From positions 1 to 64,000 of the forward strand of contig JAJWLX010000007.1 in assembly GCA_021636625.1 (NCBI GenBank): a stretch of 64,000 nt of DNA. The letters are read 5' to 3'. Under the pieces are notes generated by a model. The model saw nothing but the letters and a program-made list of their open reading frames with translations. It ran no database searches and was not told the DNA's origin. Numbering within the stretch: position 1 is the stretch's first letter; every line of letters begins with the position of its first letter. A program made the translations under genes and the position numbers. This stretch comes from Prevotella sp. Lineage in GTDB: Bacteria > Bacteroidota > Bacteroidia > Bacteroidales > Bacteroidaceae. Below are positions 18,460-26,258 of this stretch, piece by piece.

Positions 18460-18612
18460 ATGAACATAGAAGAAAAAAAAGCAGATTTTATGCGTCGCTT
18501 CAAGGCTTCTAGAGAGTGGAAGGCAGAATACATAGCACAAATGGAAAAGCGAATGCGTGATGACTATCGCCGCAGAACCGGCAAGGAAGCAGAATCATTT
18601 TGTGTGTTGTAA
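18460..18612 (+). CDS. Small basic protein, 50 residues, unknown
   Basis: Starts MNIEEKKADF and ends in ESFCVL; rich in Lys, Arg and Glu (helical, KRMRDDYRRR), with no membrane segment. It lies directly after repeat copy 1. The same start and end sequences recur after repeat copy 2 (30785 onwards), but there one A is missing from the A-run and about 85 bp of the middle are deleted. The two copies imply that the reading frame once travelled with the repeat. Whether it is expressed is unknown. Confidence 0.45.
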   Translation: MNIEEKKADFMRRFKASREWKAEYIAQMEKRMRDDYRRRTGKEAESFCVL

Positions 18613-18656
18613 TGTTTAGCCATAAGCCAAGTATAGGTTAATAAATACAATATTCT

Positions 18657-18714
18657 TCATTCGAGTGGCGACAAGTGCAGAGCGATACTGCAATGAGGAA
18701 CCAAATATAAAATC
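18657..18714 (+). repeat. Conserved leader, copy 1 (before 18715 gene)
   Basis: The word TCATTCGAGTGGCGACAAG and the following 'GAGCGAT' and 'GGAAC' words up to the start codon recur at 31889-31946, directly before another unrelated gene. A shared 5' leader implies cassette origin or a common regulator. Confidence 0.6.
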
Positions 18715-19245
18715 ATGAAACCCTTTTTGTCAATCAAACCAGGAGCAACCTTCTTTTTAGGCAGCTCCCAGACCCTCGTCTATCATAAAGATAGCATCGA
18801 GGTCATTTACCGTTACCAGTCTGGTAAGAAAAGTTTCTACACTCATGTTTACATATACATTGTAGATGACACCAAAGTAACCCTTTATGCCGATTGGGGC
18901 GATTACTTCCTCCATTTGGATTCAATAACCCAAATCGACCATTTCGATGGCATCATGAAGCACCCATGTCCAACTTTCGTAGAAATCCTGACCAACGATG
19001 ATTTCGAGAAGGCAGGTATTATGTCGATGAACGGTAAGGAGACGATGGGCTTAGGCATGGATGTAAAGGTGGATTGGAATGGCAAAATAAAGCCAGCCGC
19101 TCTTCCATATCACCCTTCAGTAGCCGATGGCATTATAAAGTTAACAGAAAAGAGCCTCAAACTCTATACCGAGATCTCCAAGAACTGCCCTCTGAAACTC
19201 TGGAAAGATAGATTGGTTGCAGTATGGGGTGAAGAAACAAGATAG
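18715..19245 (+). CDS. Hypothetical protein, 176 residues
   Basis: I do not recognise the family. It has no signal peptide or membrane segment. The N-terminal half is beta-rich with alternating aromatic residues ('HVYIYIVDD', 'LYADWGDYF'), and the C-terminal half looks helical. It starts right after the duplicated leader and lies between the toxin-antitoxin pair and the PglC gene. It is probably accessory cargo rather than a polysaccharide gene. Confidence 0.6.
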   Translation: MKPFLSIKPGATFFLGSSQTLVYHKDSIEVIYRYQSGKKSFYTHVYIYIVDDTKVTLYADWGDYFLHLDSITQIDHFDGIMKHPCPTFVEILTNDDFEKAGIMSMNGKETMGLGMDVKVDWNGKIKPAALPYHPSVADGIIKLTEKSLKLYTEISKNCPLKLWKDRLVAVWGEETR

Positions 19246-19255
19246 AAAGCTGGTT

Positions 19256-19395
19256 TCAGAAAAATGAAGTACATTCTTCGTACGAAAATTCAGTATGTAA
19301 GGAGTCCTTACATACTGTCGCTGATACCCTAACGAGTTTCATGACCGTTGGCTTGTATGCAATGTCAGATGTATATCACCATTATAGCGTAGGGT
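19256..19395 (+). pseudogene. Remnants of the 31947-type gene start and of a RhuM 3' end
   Basis: The bases around 19258-19282 (ATGAAGTACATTCTTCGTA) match the beginning of the gene at 31947 (MKYILR). Those around 19337-19360 (CATGACCGTTGGCT and flanks) match the RhuM gene near 31730 (HDRWL). Neither remains open. This supports the view that 18.2-19.4 kb is a rearranged, decayed sister of 30.6-32.4 kb. Confidence 0.5.
19291..19317. repeat. 27-nt perfect palindrome
   Basis: CAGTATGTAAGGA and its exact complement are separated by one base. No T-run follows, so it is not a clear terminator. It might be an insertion end or operator. Confidence 0.55.
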
Positions 19396-19413
19396 TTTAA
19401 CACATTAAGTATT

Positions 19414-19421
19414 TACCTTTG
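19414..19421 (+). promoter_or_regulatory. -7 element before the PglC-like gene
   Basis: TACCTTTG fits TAnnTTTG, 24 bp before the start at 19446. No TTTG at the expected -33 position. It may give the starter-sugar genes a promoter independent of the invertible one. Confidence 0.5.
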
Positions 19422-19445
19422 CAGTAATCAATAAAAGACTAAAAT

Positions 19446-20054
19446 ATGTATAGACATTTTTTTAAGAGATTCTTTGACTTTTGGATTTCTCTTGTCGCTC
19501 TAGTGTGCATCAGTCCCGTCTTGATAGTGGTGATGGTGTGGTTGCATTTCGCCAACAAGGGAGCTGGGGCGTTCTTTACCCAGGAGCGACCGGGAAAGGA
19601 CGGCAAAATTATCAAGGTAATCAAGTTTAAGAGCATGACGGACGAGAGGGATGCCAATGGTAATCTGTTGCCCGACGCCGACAGGTTGACCAAGGTAGGC
19701 AAGTTTGTCCGCTCTACCTCCATCGACGAGTTGCCCCAGTTGATAAATGTATTGAAGGGTGATATGGCATTGATAGGACCTCGACCGCTATTGGTTCAAT
19801 ACTTGCCGCTTTATAGTAAAGAGCAAATGCGCCGTCATGAGGTAAGGCCGGGCATAAGCGGATGGGCGCAGTGTCATGGTCGCAATGCCATCTCTTGGAC
19901 TGAGAAATTTAAGCTGGATGTCTGGTACGTAGATCATGTGTCTCTGGTTACAGACTTGAAGGTGATTTTCATCACAATCAAGAAGGTGTTGGGAAGAAAT
20001 GACATTTCTTCATCTACTTCGGCAACAATGGAATCGTTTAATGGACATAACTAA
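19446..20054 (+). CDS. Initiating phosphoglycosyl transferase (PglC-type sugar transferase)
   Basis: 202 residues, the small monotopic family. It has an N-terminal re-entrant hydrophobic helix (about residues 11-36), 'FFTQERPGKDG', 'IKFKSMTDERD', 'TKVGKFVRSTSIDELPQL' with the catalytic Asp-Glu pair (about 98-99), 'DMALIGPRPLL' and 'VRPGISGWAQ'. It transfers a sugar-1-phosphate from UDP-sugar to undecaprenyl phosphate at the inner membrane. Being followed directly by a PglD-like gene, its substrate is probably a diamino-trideoxy sugar. A truncated second copy of the first 37 codons lies at 50372. Confidence 0.85.
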   Translation: MYRHFFKRFFDFWISLVALVCISPVLIVVMVWLHFANKGAGAFFTQERPGKDGKIIKVIKFKSMTDERDANGNLLPDADRLTKVGKFVRSTSIDELPQLINVLKGDMALIGPRPLLVQYLPLYSKEQMRRHEVRPGISGWAQCHGRNAISWTEKFKLDVWYVDHVSLVTDLKVIFITIKKVLGRNDISSSTSATMESFNGHN

Positions 20055-20061
20055 TGAAATT

Positions 20062-20706
20062 ATGAAAGATATAGCAATATTTGGCGCAGGTGGCTTTGGA
20101 AGAGAAGTTGCTTGCTTGATAAAAAGAATCAATAAGATTAATCCTCAATGGAATTTCATTGGTTTCTTTGATGATAATGAGGAATTGAAAGGTACCATGA
20201 ATGAATATGGGGAAGTGATAGGAACCATTACAGACTTGAATGCTTGGGAAATGCCTCTAAGCTTGGCTATTGGTATAGGGTCTCCTAAGGCTGTGAAGAC
20301 TGTTGTAGAGAAAATTGACAATACAAGCGTGGATTTCCCTAATTTGCTTGATCCGACAGTAAAGATTATGGATATGGATAATTATAAGTTGGGAAAAGGC
20401 AATATTTTTGCTGCTAACTGTATCATTAGTATTGCTGTGGAAGTAGGAGACTTTAATTCATTCAACAATAATACCGTATTGGGACATGATGATATTGTAG
20501 GAAGCTTTAATAGTTTTATGCCAAATGTAAATGTTTCGGGTGGCGTGAAGATTGGTGATGAGAATTTCTTTGGTGTTAAAAGTACTATTCTTCAATACCT
20601 AAAAATAGGCAATAATACAACGGTTGGAGGTAATTCTCTGATTATAAGAAATACCAAGAATGACCATTTGTATATGGGGAATCCTGCAAAAAAAATAGAT
20701 TTATAA
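20062..20706 (+). CDS. PglD/NeuD-family sugar N-/O-acyltransferase
   Basis: 214 residues from ATG 20062. The N-terminal NAD-like Rossmann segment 'IAIFGAGGFGREV' is typical of the NeuD/PglD family, and is followed by a left-handed beta-helix with hexapeptide repeats ('GKGNIFAAN', 'VGDFNSFNN', 'VGGNSLI') and a C-terminal 'MGNPAKKI'. PglD N-acetylates the 4-amino group of the UDP-sugar made by PglF and PglE. Upstream in-frame ATGs (19999, 20041) overlap the previous gene and are rejected. The gene leads into the ACP/KAS III group, which raises the possibility of an acyl donor other than acetyl-CoA. Confidence 0.78.
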   Translation: MKDIAIFGAGGFGREVACLIKRINKINPQWNFIGFFDDNEELKGTMNEYGEVIGTITDLNAWEMPLSLAIGIGSPKAVKTVVEKIDNTSVDFPNLLDPTVKIMDMDNYKLGKGNIFAANCIISIAVEVGDFNSFNNNTVLGHDDIVGSFNSFMPNVNVSGGVKIGDENFFGVKSTILQYLKIGNNTTVGGNSLIIRNTKNDHLYMGNPAKKIDL

Positions 20707-20734
20707 ACATAATAATTAATAATAAGACTTAGAT

Positions 20735-20971
20735 ATGGATATTAAAGAATTTATTGAGAATTTTATAGAACAGTTTGATGAAGTTCCTGCAACAGAAATT
20801 ACTTCAGATACCCGTTTCCATGAGATGGATGAATGGTCATCCATGATAGCCCTCTCTGTAATGGCAATGATAGACGAAGAGTATGATGTGCAGATCAAGG
20901 CAGACGAGATGCGCAATTCGCAGACAATCCAAGAACTGTATGATGTTGTTCAATCTTATCTGAACAAGTAA
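20735..20971 (+). CDS. Acyl carrier protein 1
   Basis: 78 residues, acidic, helical. The phosphopantetheine site is at 'DEWSSMIALSV' (Ser about 38), followed by the recognition helix 'IDEEYDVQI'. The usual D-S-L/M is S-S-M here, so the Asp before the modified Ser is replaced; whether the carrier is still charged should be checked. Its stop overlaps the start of the reductase by 1 bp, a sign of coupling. It presumably carries the acyl group handled by the next genes. Confidence 0.8.
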   Translation: MDIKEFIENFIEQFDEVPATEITSDTRFHEMDEWSSMIALSVMAMIDEEYDVQIKADEMRNSQTIQELYDVVQSYLNK

Positions 20972-21702
20972 TGGGAAAATTAACTGGTAAGCATATATTG
21001 GTTACTGGCGCATCTTCTGGCATGGGCAGAGTCTTTTGTCAGATGATAGCTAAGGAAGGTGAAACTGTTAGTCTCTTGGCTCGTAATGAGGAACGTCTGA
21101 AAGAAACTCTTGGTAAAATGGAAGGTCAGGAGCATACTTATTATGTATGTGACCTTACTGACGAGGAGCAAATTAAGGAAATGGTTAGCTCTTTAAAACC
21201 TATAGATGGGGCGGTGTTTTGTGCTGGTATAAATAACTATGTGCCTTTAAAATTTGTGAAGCAAGAGAAACTTGAAAGAATATTTCAGACCAACTTCTTT
21301 TCTCAGGTTATTTTGTCACAAATGCTAGTCAAGAAAAAATTGATAAACAAAGGTGCCTCATTGGTGTATATTTCGTCTCTGAGTTCTTTGCTAGGCGTGC
21401 CAGGTACGCTGGTGTATGCATCATCAAAAGCAGCCCTCAATAGTGCTGTGCGTGTTATGGCAGCTGAGCTGGCTCCTATGGGTGTGAGGGCAAATGCTAT
21501 TTGCCCAGGTATCGTAAAAACGGAAATGCTCAGTGGGACAAATATAGATGAAGAGACGTTCGTAAAGCAAGCGGCTGATTATCCTCTTGGCTTGGGTACT
21601 CCTGAGGATGTCGGTTATGCAGTATTATATCATTTGAGTGACGGCAGTAAATGGCTTACAGGCAACTGTATGATTCTTGACGGTGGTTACTCACTTAAGT
21701 AA
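20971..21702 (+). CDS. SDR reductase (FabG-like) of the acyl-ACP module
   Basis: 243 residues of the classical SDR family: 'TGASSGMGR' cofactor loop (about 12-20), 'CAGINN' (about 85), catalytic Ser in 'YISSLSS' (about 134), 'YASSK' (about 149-153) and the terminal 'DGGYSLK'. By position it most likely reduces a 3-oxoacyl-ACP formed by the neighbouring KAS III, or a sugar keto group. It is distinct from the housekeeping FabG at the left edge. Confidence 0.8.
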   Translation: MGKLTGKHILVTGASSGMGRVFCQMIAKEGETVSLLARNEERLKETLGKMEGQEHTYYVCDLTDEEQIKEMVSSLKPIDGAVFCAGINNYVPLKFVKQEKLERIFQTNFFSQVILSQMLVKKKLINKGASLVYISSLSSLLGVPGTLVYASSKAALNSAVRVMAAELAPMGVRANAICPGIVKTEMLSGTNIDEETFVKQAADYPLGLGTPEDVGYAVLYHLSDGSKWLTGNCMILDGGYSLK

Positions 21703-21713
21703 CATTGAAAATT

Positions 21714-22766
21714 ATGGCTATCATTAGGTATAAAAATGTAGGCATTACTGCAATGAGTGCATGTGTGCCAAGTAGGATTGTGCGTAATCGTGATTTGGGT
21801 TATTTGATACCTGAAGAGGAGATTGAAAAGACAATCAAAAATATAGGAATAGAGGAACGTCGTGTGGTGGATGATGATGTGTGTGCATCAGACTTGTGCT
21901 ACAAGGCTGCTAAGCAACTGATGGAGGACAACAACATAGCCCCTGATAGTATAGATGTTCTGCTATTTATGAGTCAAACAAGTGATTATCGTATTCCTGC
22001 CACAGCTCCCATTCTTCAACATCGCTTGGGCTTGGGTAAGGATACATGTTGTTTGGACTTGTCTTTGGGATGTTCTGGTTTTGTCTTTGCTCTTTCTACG
22101 GCATTTGCGTATGCTAGCATGGAAGGTGTGAACCGTGTTCTTTTGTTGGATGGAGAGACTTTTTCTAAAATTTGCAACAAGAGAGATAAGGTTGATTGGC
22201 CTTTGTATGGTGATGGAGCTACTGCAACGCTTATAGAAAAAGGTGACTTTGATGAGAGTACTTTCATCTTGAAATCTGATGGTGCTGGAGCTGGATCGGT
22301 TATTATACCAAGTGGCGGTATGCGTAATCCTGTAAATGCAGAGTCTTTAGTTGAGACTGTTCGTGAAGAGGGCAATATCCGTAAAGATATTGAAATCTAT
22401 ATGGACGGTATGGAAGTCTTTAATTTTGCAATGAGCGTTGTTCCAAAGAGTATAAAGGAGATGGCTAAGGTGACTAATACAACCTTGGATGACATTGATT
22501 GGCTGGTATTCCATCAAGCAAATAAGTTTATGACAGACTTTTTTGCTAAACGCTTGAAATTCAACATGGACAAGGTTCCTTATAGTATTCAAAAGTATGG
22601 CAATACAAGCTCTACATCTGTACCTTTGACCATTGTAAGTGAACTGAATGACAAACTGAATATCGGAGACCGAGTGGTTATGTGTGGCTTTGGCGCAGGA
22701 TTATCGTGGGGAACTGCACGTATAGTATTTGGTAACTGCAAGATTTCACCTGTGATAGAATATTAA
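21714..22766 (+). CDS. 3-oxoacyl-ACP synthase III (FabH-like)
   Basis: 350 residues with the complete KAS III triad: Cys120 in 'LSLGCSGF', His267 in 'VFHQANK' and Asn297 in 'YGNTSST'. The usual C-terminal glycine-rich loop 'CGFGAGLSWG' is present. KAS III condenses an acyl-CoA or acyl-ACP with malonyl-ACP, or acts as an acyl transferase in specialised pathways. ATG 21714 is preferred to the TTG at 21705. As part of a six-gene group beside PglD, it may build a short acyl group for the glycan. Confidence 0.85.
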   Translation: MAIIRYKNVGITAMSACVPSRIVRNRDLGYLIPEEEIEKTIKNIGIEERRVVDDDVCASDLCYKAAKQLMEDNNIAPDSIDVLLFMSQTSDYRIPATAPILQHRLGLGKDTCCLDLSLGCSGFVFALSTAFAYASMEGVNRVLLLDGETFSKICNKRDKVDWPLYGDGATATLIEKGDFDESTFILKSDGAGAGSVIIPSGGMRNPVNAESLVETVREEGNIRKDIEIYMDGMEVFNFAMSVVPKSIKEMAKVTNTTLDDIDWLVFHQANKFMTDFFAKRLKFNMDKVPYSIQKYGNTSSTSVPLTIVSELNDKLNIGDRVVMCGFGAGLSWGTARIVFGNCKISPVIEY

Positions 22767-22771
22767 TCGTT

Positions 22772-23185
22772 ATGCTGAAATCAATGAAATTTCATCACAT
22801 AGGAGTGGCTGTCAAGGATATTTCTGCGACAGCTGCTGTTTATGTGACAGGTGGCTACAAACAGTCTGATACCATTTTTGATCCGATACAGAATGTGAAT
22901 ATCTGCTGGCTCACCAAGGAAAATATGCCGGTTGTGGAGTTACTGGAACCTGTGGATGAAACTTCGCCAGTAAACAAGATTTTAGAGAAGAATGGAGTGA
23001 CTCCGTACCACACATGTTATATTGTTGATGAGATAGAATTGGCAATGAAAGAACTCCGTAAGATGAAGTATATTGTGGTGAGCAAACCAGCAGAGGCTGT
23101 GGCTATCCATGGTTGTAAGGTTTGTTTTCTTTTTAACAAGAATGTTGGGCTTATAGAATTGGTGGAATCACCTGCTAATATTTGA
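22772..23185 (+). CDS. VOC-superfamily protein (methylmalonyl-CoA epimerase-like)
   Basis: 137 residues with two beta-alpha-beta-beta-beta modules. It begins 'FHHIGVAVKDI' (metal-ligand His) and has 'VELLEPVDETSPVNKILEKNG' and 'YHTCYIVDEIE' (second His), then 'GLIELVE'. The pattern His...Glu...His...Glu is that of methylmalonyl-CoA epimerase relatives. Similar stand-alone proteins accompany FkbH genes in specialised acyl pathways. Its substrate is unknown; epimerisation of a 2-substituted acyl-ACP is only a guess. Confidence 0.7.
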   Translation: MLKSMKFHHIGVAVKDISATAAVYVTGGYKQSDTIFDPIQNVNICWLTKENMPVVELLEPVDETSPVNKILEKNGVTPYHTCYIVDEIELAMKELRKMKYIVVSKPAEAVAIHGCKVCFLFNKNVGLIELVESPANI

Positions 23186-23188
23186 AGT

Positions 23189-24772
23189 ATGAAAAATTTC
23201 GTATTTAGAAATAACACTGTAGAGAGGTTCTTTGGTAAAGAGTATTCCTTTTCTGGTTATGATGACATTTCAATTGTTCCTCAGGATTGTGATAGCTATG
23301 TATGGTGGTATCAAGTGCCTGTGAAGTTTGAGCAGCGTGTGCTTGCTGACGAGATTCGTGGATATCTGCAGAAACTGAATTTTGTGCTTAGCCAAATTGA
23401 CGATAAGAAACAGATTGTTGTATTAACTATGGATATTCTCTTTTCTGTTCCATTTACTGAAGATGATTATCGTTTGCAGGCTAGTGTTGCTGAATATAAT
23501 AGTGCTCTTTTTGCTATAGAGGTGAGCAATCCCAATGTAAAGGTTATTGATATAACCGAGTTTACGCGTAAATATAGCGTGATTGAATTGTTTGATTGGA
23601 AGTTCTATTTCATAAGTCAGATGGGAATGAATCCAAAACTAAATAAGGATTTTAAGGCTTGGTGGGAAAAAAAGATGAATTCTCTCTCGCTTAAACGCAA
23701 GAAATGCTTGGTCTTGGATTTGGATAATACCCTTTGGGGAGGAGTACTTGGTGAGGATGGTATTGAAGGTATCAAGATTGGGGGAGACTATCCAGGCAAA
23801 GCTTTCCTGTATTGGCAGGAAGCATTGTTGGAACTTTCCAAATGTGGCGTAATCTTGACAATATGTTCGAAGAATAATGAACAGGATGTCTTGGAAGTCT
23901 GGGAAAAAAATCCGTTTATGGTCTTGAAAAAAGAACATTTTGCGGCTTATCGTATTAATTGGACTGATAAGGCAACAAACATAAAGGAACTTGCTGCTGA
24001 ATTGAATATAGGTCTTGATAGTTTTGTGTTTGTCGATGATAATCCTACAGAACGTGAGTTGGTTAAGCAAATGCTACCAATGGTAGAAATCCCTGATTTT
24101 CCTGCACAGCCTTATGAACTTATGAAATTCTTTAAACAATTAGTTGAAGATTACTTCAAAGTCTATTCTGTAACTGATGAGGATAAGAAAAAAACAGAAC
24201 AATATAAGCAGAATGCAGCTCGTGCTAAAGCTCAAAGTGCATTTGCGGACTTTGATACTTTCTTGGAATCTCTAAATATTCAGATTACGATAGAGGCTGC
24301 CAATGAATTCAATATTCAGCGTATAGCGCAAATGACTCAGAAAACAAATCAGTTTAATCTAACCACTCATCGATATACGGATGGGGATATACGCAATTTT
24401 ATTGATGCTGGTTGGAAAGTGTGGTGCATTGGTGTGGCTGATAAGTTCGGTGATAATGGTATTACGGGTGCTATTATGGTTAGGCCTGATGGTGAAATTG
24501 ATACCTTCCTCTTGAGTTGCCGTATCTTAGGTAAAGGTATAGAGTTCGCATTTGCAAAGAAAGTAATTTCAATATTGGCTTCTATGGGAATGAAATCCTT
24601 GACAGCAAAGTATCTACCTACAGCCAAAAATGCGCAAGTAAAGGAATTTTGGGACAAGGTCGGCTTTATCTGTGCTACGGAAAAAGAGAATGGAAGCAAA
24701 GAATATCAACTTGATCTTTCAAAAAAAGTAGATTTAGTAATAAAAGAGTTTTATCATATAACCGTAAAATAA
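23189..24772 (+). CDS. FkbH-like HAD-IIIC protein
   Basis: 527 residues. An N-terminal SGNH-like region is followed by the HAD catalytic motif 'VLDLDNTLWGGVLGEDG' (about 171-187) and 'VFVDDNPTERE' (about 284-294). The C-terminal GNAT-like part has 'ITGAIMV' and 'SCRILGKGIE'. FkbH proteins dephosphorylate 1,3-bisphosphoglycerate-derived intermediates and load a glyceryl (or related three-carbon) unit on an ACP. Here the next gene is an ACP 6 bp downstream, the usual pairing. The module may thus deliver a glyceryl/lactyl-type acyl group to the polysaccharide. Confidence 0.82.
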   Translation: MKNFVFRNNTVERFFGKEYSFSGYDDISIVPQDCDSYVWWYQVPVKFEQRVLADEIRGYLQKLNFVLSQIDDKKQIVVLTMDILFSVPFTEDDYRLQASVAEYNSALFAIEVSNPNVKVIDITEFTRKYSVIELFDWKFYFISQMGMNPKLNKDFKAWWEKKMNSLSLKRKKCLVLDLDNTLWGGVLGEDGIEGIKIGGDYPGKAFLYWQEALLELSKCGVILTICSKNNEQDVLEVWEKNPFMVLKKEHFAAYRINWTDKATNIKELAAELNIGLDSFVFVDDNPTERELVKQMLPMVEIPDFPAQPYELMKFFKQLVEDYFKVYSVTDEDKKKTEQYKQNAARAKAQSAFADFDTFLESLNIQITIEAANEFNIQRIAQMTQKTNQFNLTTHRYTDGDIRNFIDAGWKVWCIGVADKFGDNGITGAIMVRPDGEIDTFLLSCRILGKGIEFAFAKKVISILASMGMKSLTAKYLPTAKNAQVKEFWDKVGFICATEKENGSKEYQLDLSKKVDLVIKEFYHITVK

Positions 24773-24778
24773 TAAAAA

Positions 24779-25003
24779 ATGGAAGAAAAAATTCTAGAAA
24801 TCTTGAAAGAAAGTTTCGAATTAGAGACAGTGGATACTACTTGCTCACAGCAGACTTGTGATGCTTGGGATTCAATGGGACAGTTGAATCTAGTTGCAGA
24901 ACTAGAGGATGCGTTTGACGTAAGCCTCGAGCCAGAAGAGATAGGAATGATGAAGTCATTTGATGACATCGTACACATTTTGAAAACAAAAGGTGTAGAA
25001 TAA
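24779..25003 (+). CDS. Acyl carrier protein 2
   Basis: 74 residues. The phosphopantetheine site is canonical: 'AWDSMGQL' (Ser about 38), followed by 'ELEDAFDVSLEPEEIG'. It lies 6 bp after the fkbH-like gene and is the likely acceptor of the FkbH-loaded unit, while ACP 1 may serve the KAS III/reductase step. Two differing ACPs in one module imply two acyl intermediates. Confidence 0.82.
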   Translation: MEEKILEILKESFELETVDTTCSQQTCDAWDSMGQLNLVAELEDAFDVSLEPEEIGMMKSFDDIVHILKTKGVE

Positions 25004-25237
25004 GTATGACAGAAAAATGCAGAGGAAGAGATATTAAAACTTCCTCTGCAAAAGATCATTCATGTTCTTTTGCCTCAAAGCACGGACATTCTTTGGGACT
25101 CGTCCCAGGCAAGTCCCGATGCCCGACGGGCGATGCCTGGTATATGCAGACTTTCTGCTATCTCACTGCTCCGTTGGCATGCGTAATGTTATGCGTGGGA
25201 GTGTATTGGGGGAGAGAAATGATGTGAATAAACAAAG
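25004..25237. other. Gap with an 11-bp hairpin and no supported gene
   Basis: A hairpin at 25018-25050 (TGCAGAGGAAG and its complement, 11-nt loop) follows ACP 2 but lacks a T-run. Further GC-rich inverted words (GGGACTCGTCCC, GCCCGACGGGC) lie at about 25085-25125. Open frames of 64-74 codons here look non-protein-like. Confidence 0.4.
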
Positions 25238-25282
25238 AAAAAATCCCAACCCATAAGCTTTTTAGGACTTACAAGTTGGGAT
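25238..25282 (-). terminator. Rho-independent terminator of the amidase operon
   Basis: On the - strand, a 15-bp stem (ATCCCAACTTGTAAG with CTTATGGGTTGGGAT, three G-U pairs) and a 10-base loop are followed by six T. It sits 62 bp after the amidase stop. Confidence 0.75.
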
Positions 25283-25343
25283 GGGATGATTTTGAACACG
25301 AATATCTCGAATAGCACGAATTTCTGGGAACTGTTCGGGTTTT

Positions 25344-25778
25344 CTAGATATGAAAGTCGATTTCCTTCAGCCATTCCTTGACATCGAAGCAAGGACAGCT
25401 CTTGCGAACCCAGGGGAGGTCGCGATGGCCTAGGATCTCGGCATCGGGATAGTCGAGGGAGAGACCGTAGAGGAGGTCTTCCAGAGAATCCTTCTGGGCT
25501 GGAGTGCGAGTGTCGGCAGGCTTGCCTTTCTCGTCGAGACCACCCTCGTAGCAGATTCCGATGCTGTGGGCGTTGTAGTGGCGGGCGTGAGCCCCTACCT
25601 CGTTTTCTGGACGGCAGGGATAGACCATGCCATCCTTCGTAATGTAATAGTGGTAACCGATGGAGTGGAAACCACGTGCCTTGTGGCAGGCTTCCAAGGC
25701 TTCTACAGGGAAGTCCTGGTTAACACGTGTGGCACTGCAATGTACCACAATCAGATCGATTTTTCTTTGATTCTTCAT
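25344..25778 (-). CDS. N-acetylmuramoyl-L-alanine amidase (T7-lysozyme type)
   Basis: 144 residues, Amidase_2 fold. Zinc ligands are seen in 'IVVHCSAT' (His about 13), 'GHRDLP' (His about 118) and 'KSCPCFD' (Cys about 128); the catalytic Tyr is in 'GYHYYI'. There is no signal peptide, as in phage T7 lysozyme, so export would need another route. It is the last gene of a - strand module with smalltalk, an HU protein, DUF4248 and VapE, a set that recurs in Bacteroidota chromosomes near capsule loci and looks phage- or ICE-derived. Confidence 0.85.
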   Translation of the reverse strand: MKNQRKIDLIVVHCSATRVNQDFPVEALEACHKARGFHSIGYHYYITKDGMVYPCRPENEVGAHARHYNAHSIGICYEGGLDEKGKPADTRTPAQKDSLEDLLYGLSLDYPDAEILGHRDLPWVRKSCPCFDVKEWLKEIDFHI

Positions 25779-25835
25779 GGTTGTGTTGTTGTAAGATTAA
25801 TAATGATGTTTTTTCGTGGCAGTGAAGCCTTTGTC

Positions 25836-25934
25836 CTAGAGGTTGGTGCAGCTCTGCACACAGAAGGAGCTGAGAACGGCGGTGAGGACAGTGATGACGA
25901 AATTGATGACTTTCTGGATAGTTTCCTTTTTCAT
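25836..25934 (-). CDS. Smalltalk protein, 32 residues
   Basis: Starts MKKETIQKVINFVITVLTA and ends CTNL. It is a short hydrophobic helix with a lipobox-like end (SFCVQSC), matching the tiny 'smalltalk' protein found beside amidase and HU genes in Bacteroidota. It is a single membrane-inserting segment of unknown role. It lies 57 bp before the amidase start on the same strand, where a holin-like or antiholin-like role is conceivable but unproven. Confidence 0.75.
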   Translation of the reverse strand: MKKETIQKVINFVITVLTAVLSSFCVQSCTNL

Positions 25935-25968
25935 GTTAATTAGTGATTAATGATTAGTGATTAATTTT

Positions 25969-26095
25969 CCCACAGATTACACAGATTTTCACAGATTATA
26001 GACTCCTTCGGAGTTTTTTGCAGTGAGACCTGATGAGTATAAGACCGTTGCTTGCAACGAAGAATTATCTGTGTAAATCTGTGAGATCTGTGGGA
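25969..26095. repeat. MITE-like element with ~28-bp terminal inverted repeats, copy A
   Basis: Ends are CCCACAGATTACACAGATTT and its imperfect inverse. Inside lie a short stem with T-run (ACTCC TTC GGAGT TTTTTT), which would terminate + strand transcripts, and the palindrome CGTTGCTTGCAACG. Copy B is at 26870-26991; partial copies flank the dehydratase gene near 14.6 and 16.7 kb. No coding capacity. Confidence 0.7.
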
Positions 26096-26258
26096 GACCA
26101 AGAAGGAAGCGGGCAGGATGAGCAAGTATCCGTTCAGGGCGATGATTTGACAGTGTTGAATGTTGAGTGATGAACTCATTCCTGATGGGCCCTCGGATTA
26201 CTCCGGACTGCATCCTGCCGATGCGCTTTCTCTTGTTTCAGATGTCAGGAGGCTAGGA

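Noticed and set aside
25006..25256. Two overlapping frames of 73 and 64 codons after ACP 2
   Set aside because: Cys/Arg/Gly-rich sequence without homology that I can see, lying in a hairpin-rich gap; not convincing proteins.
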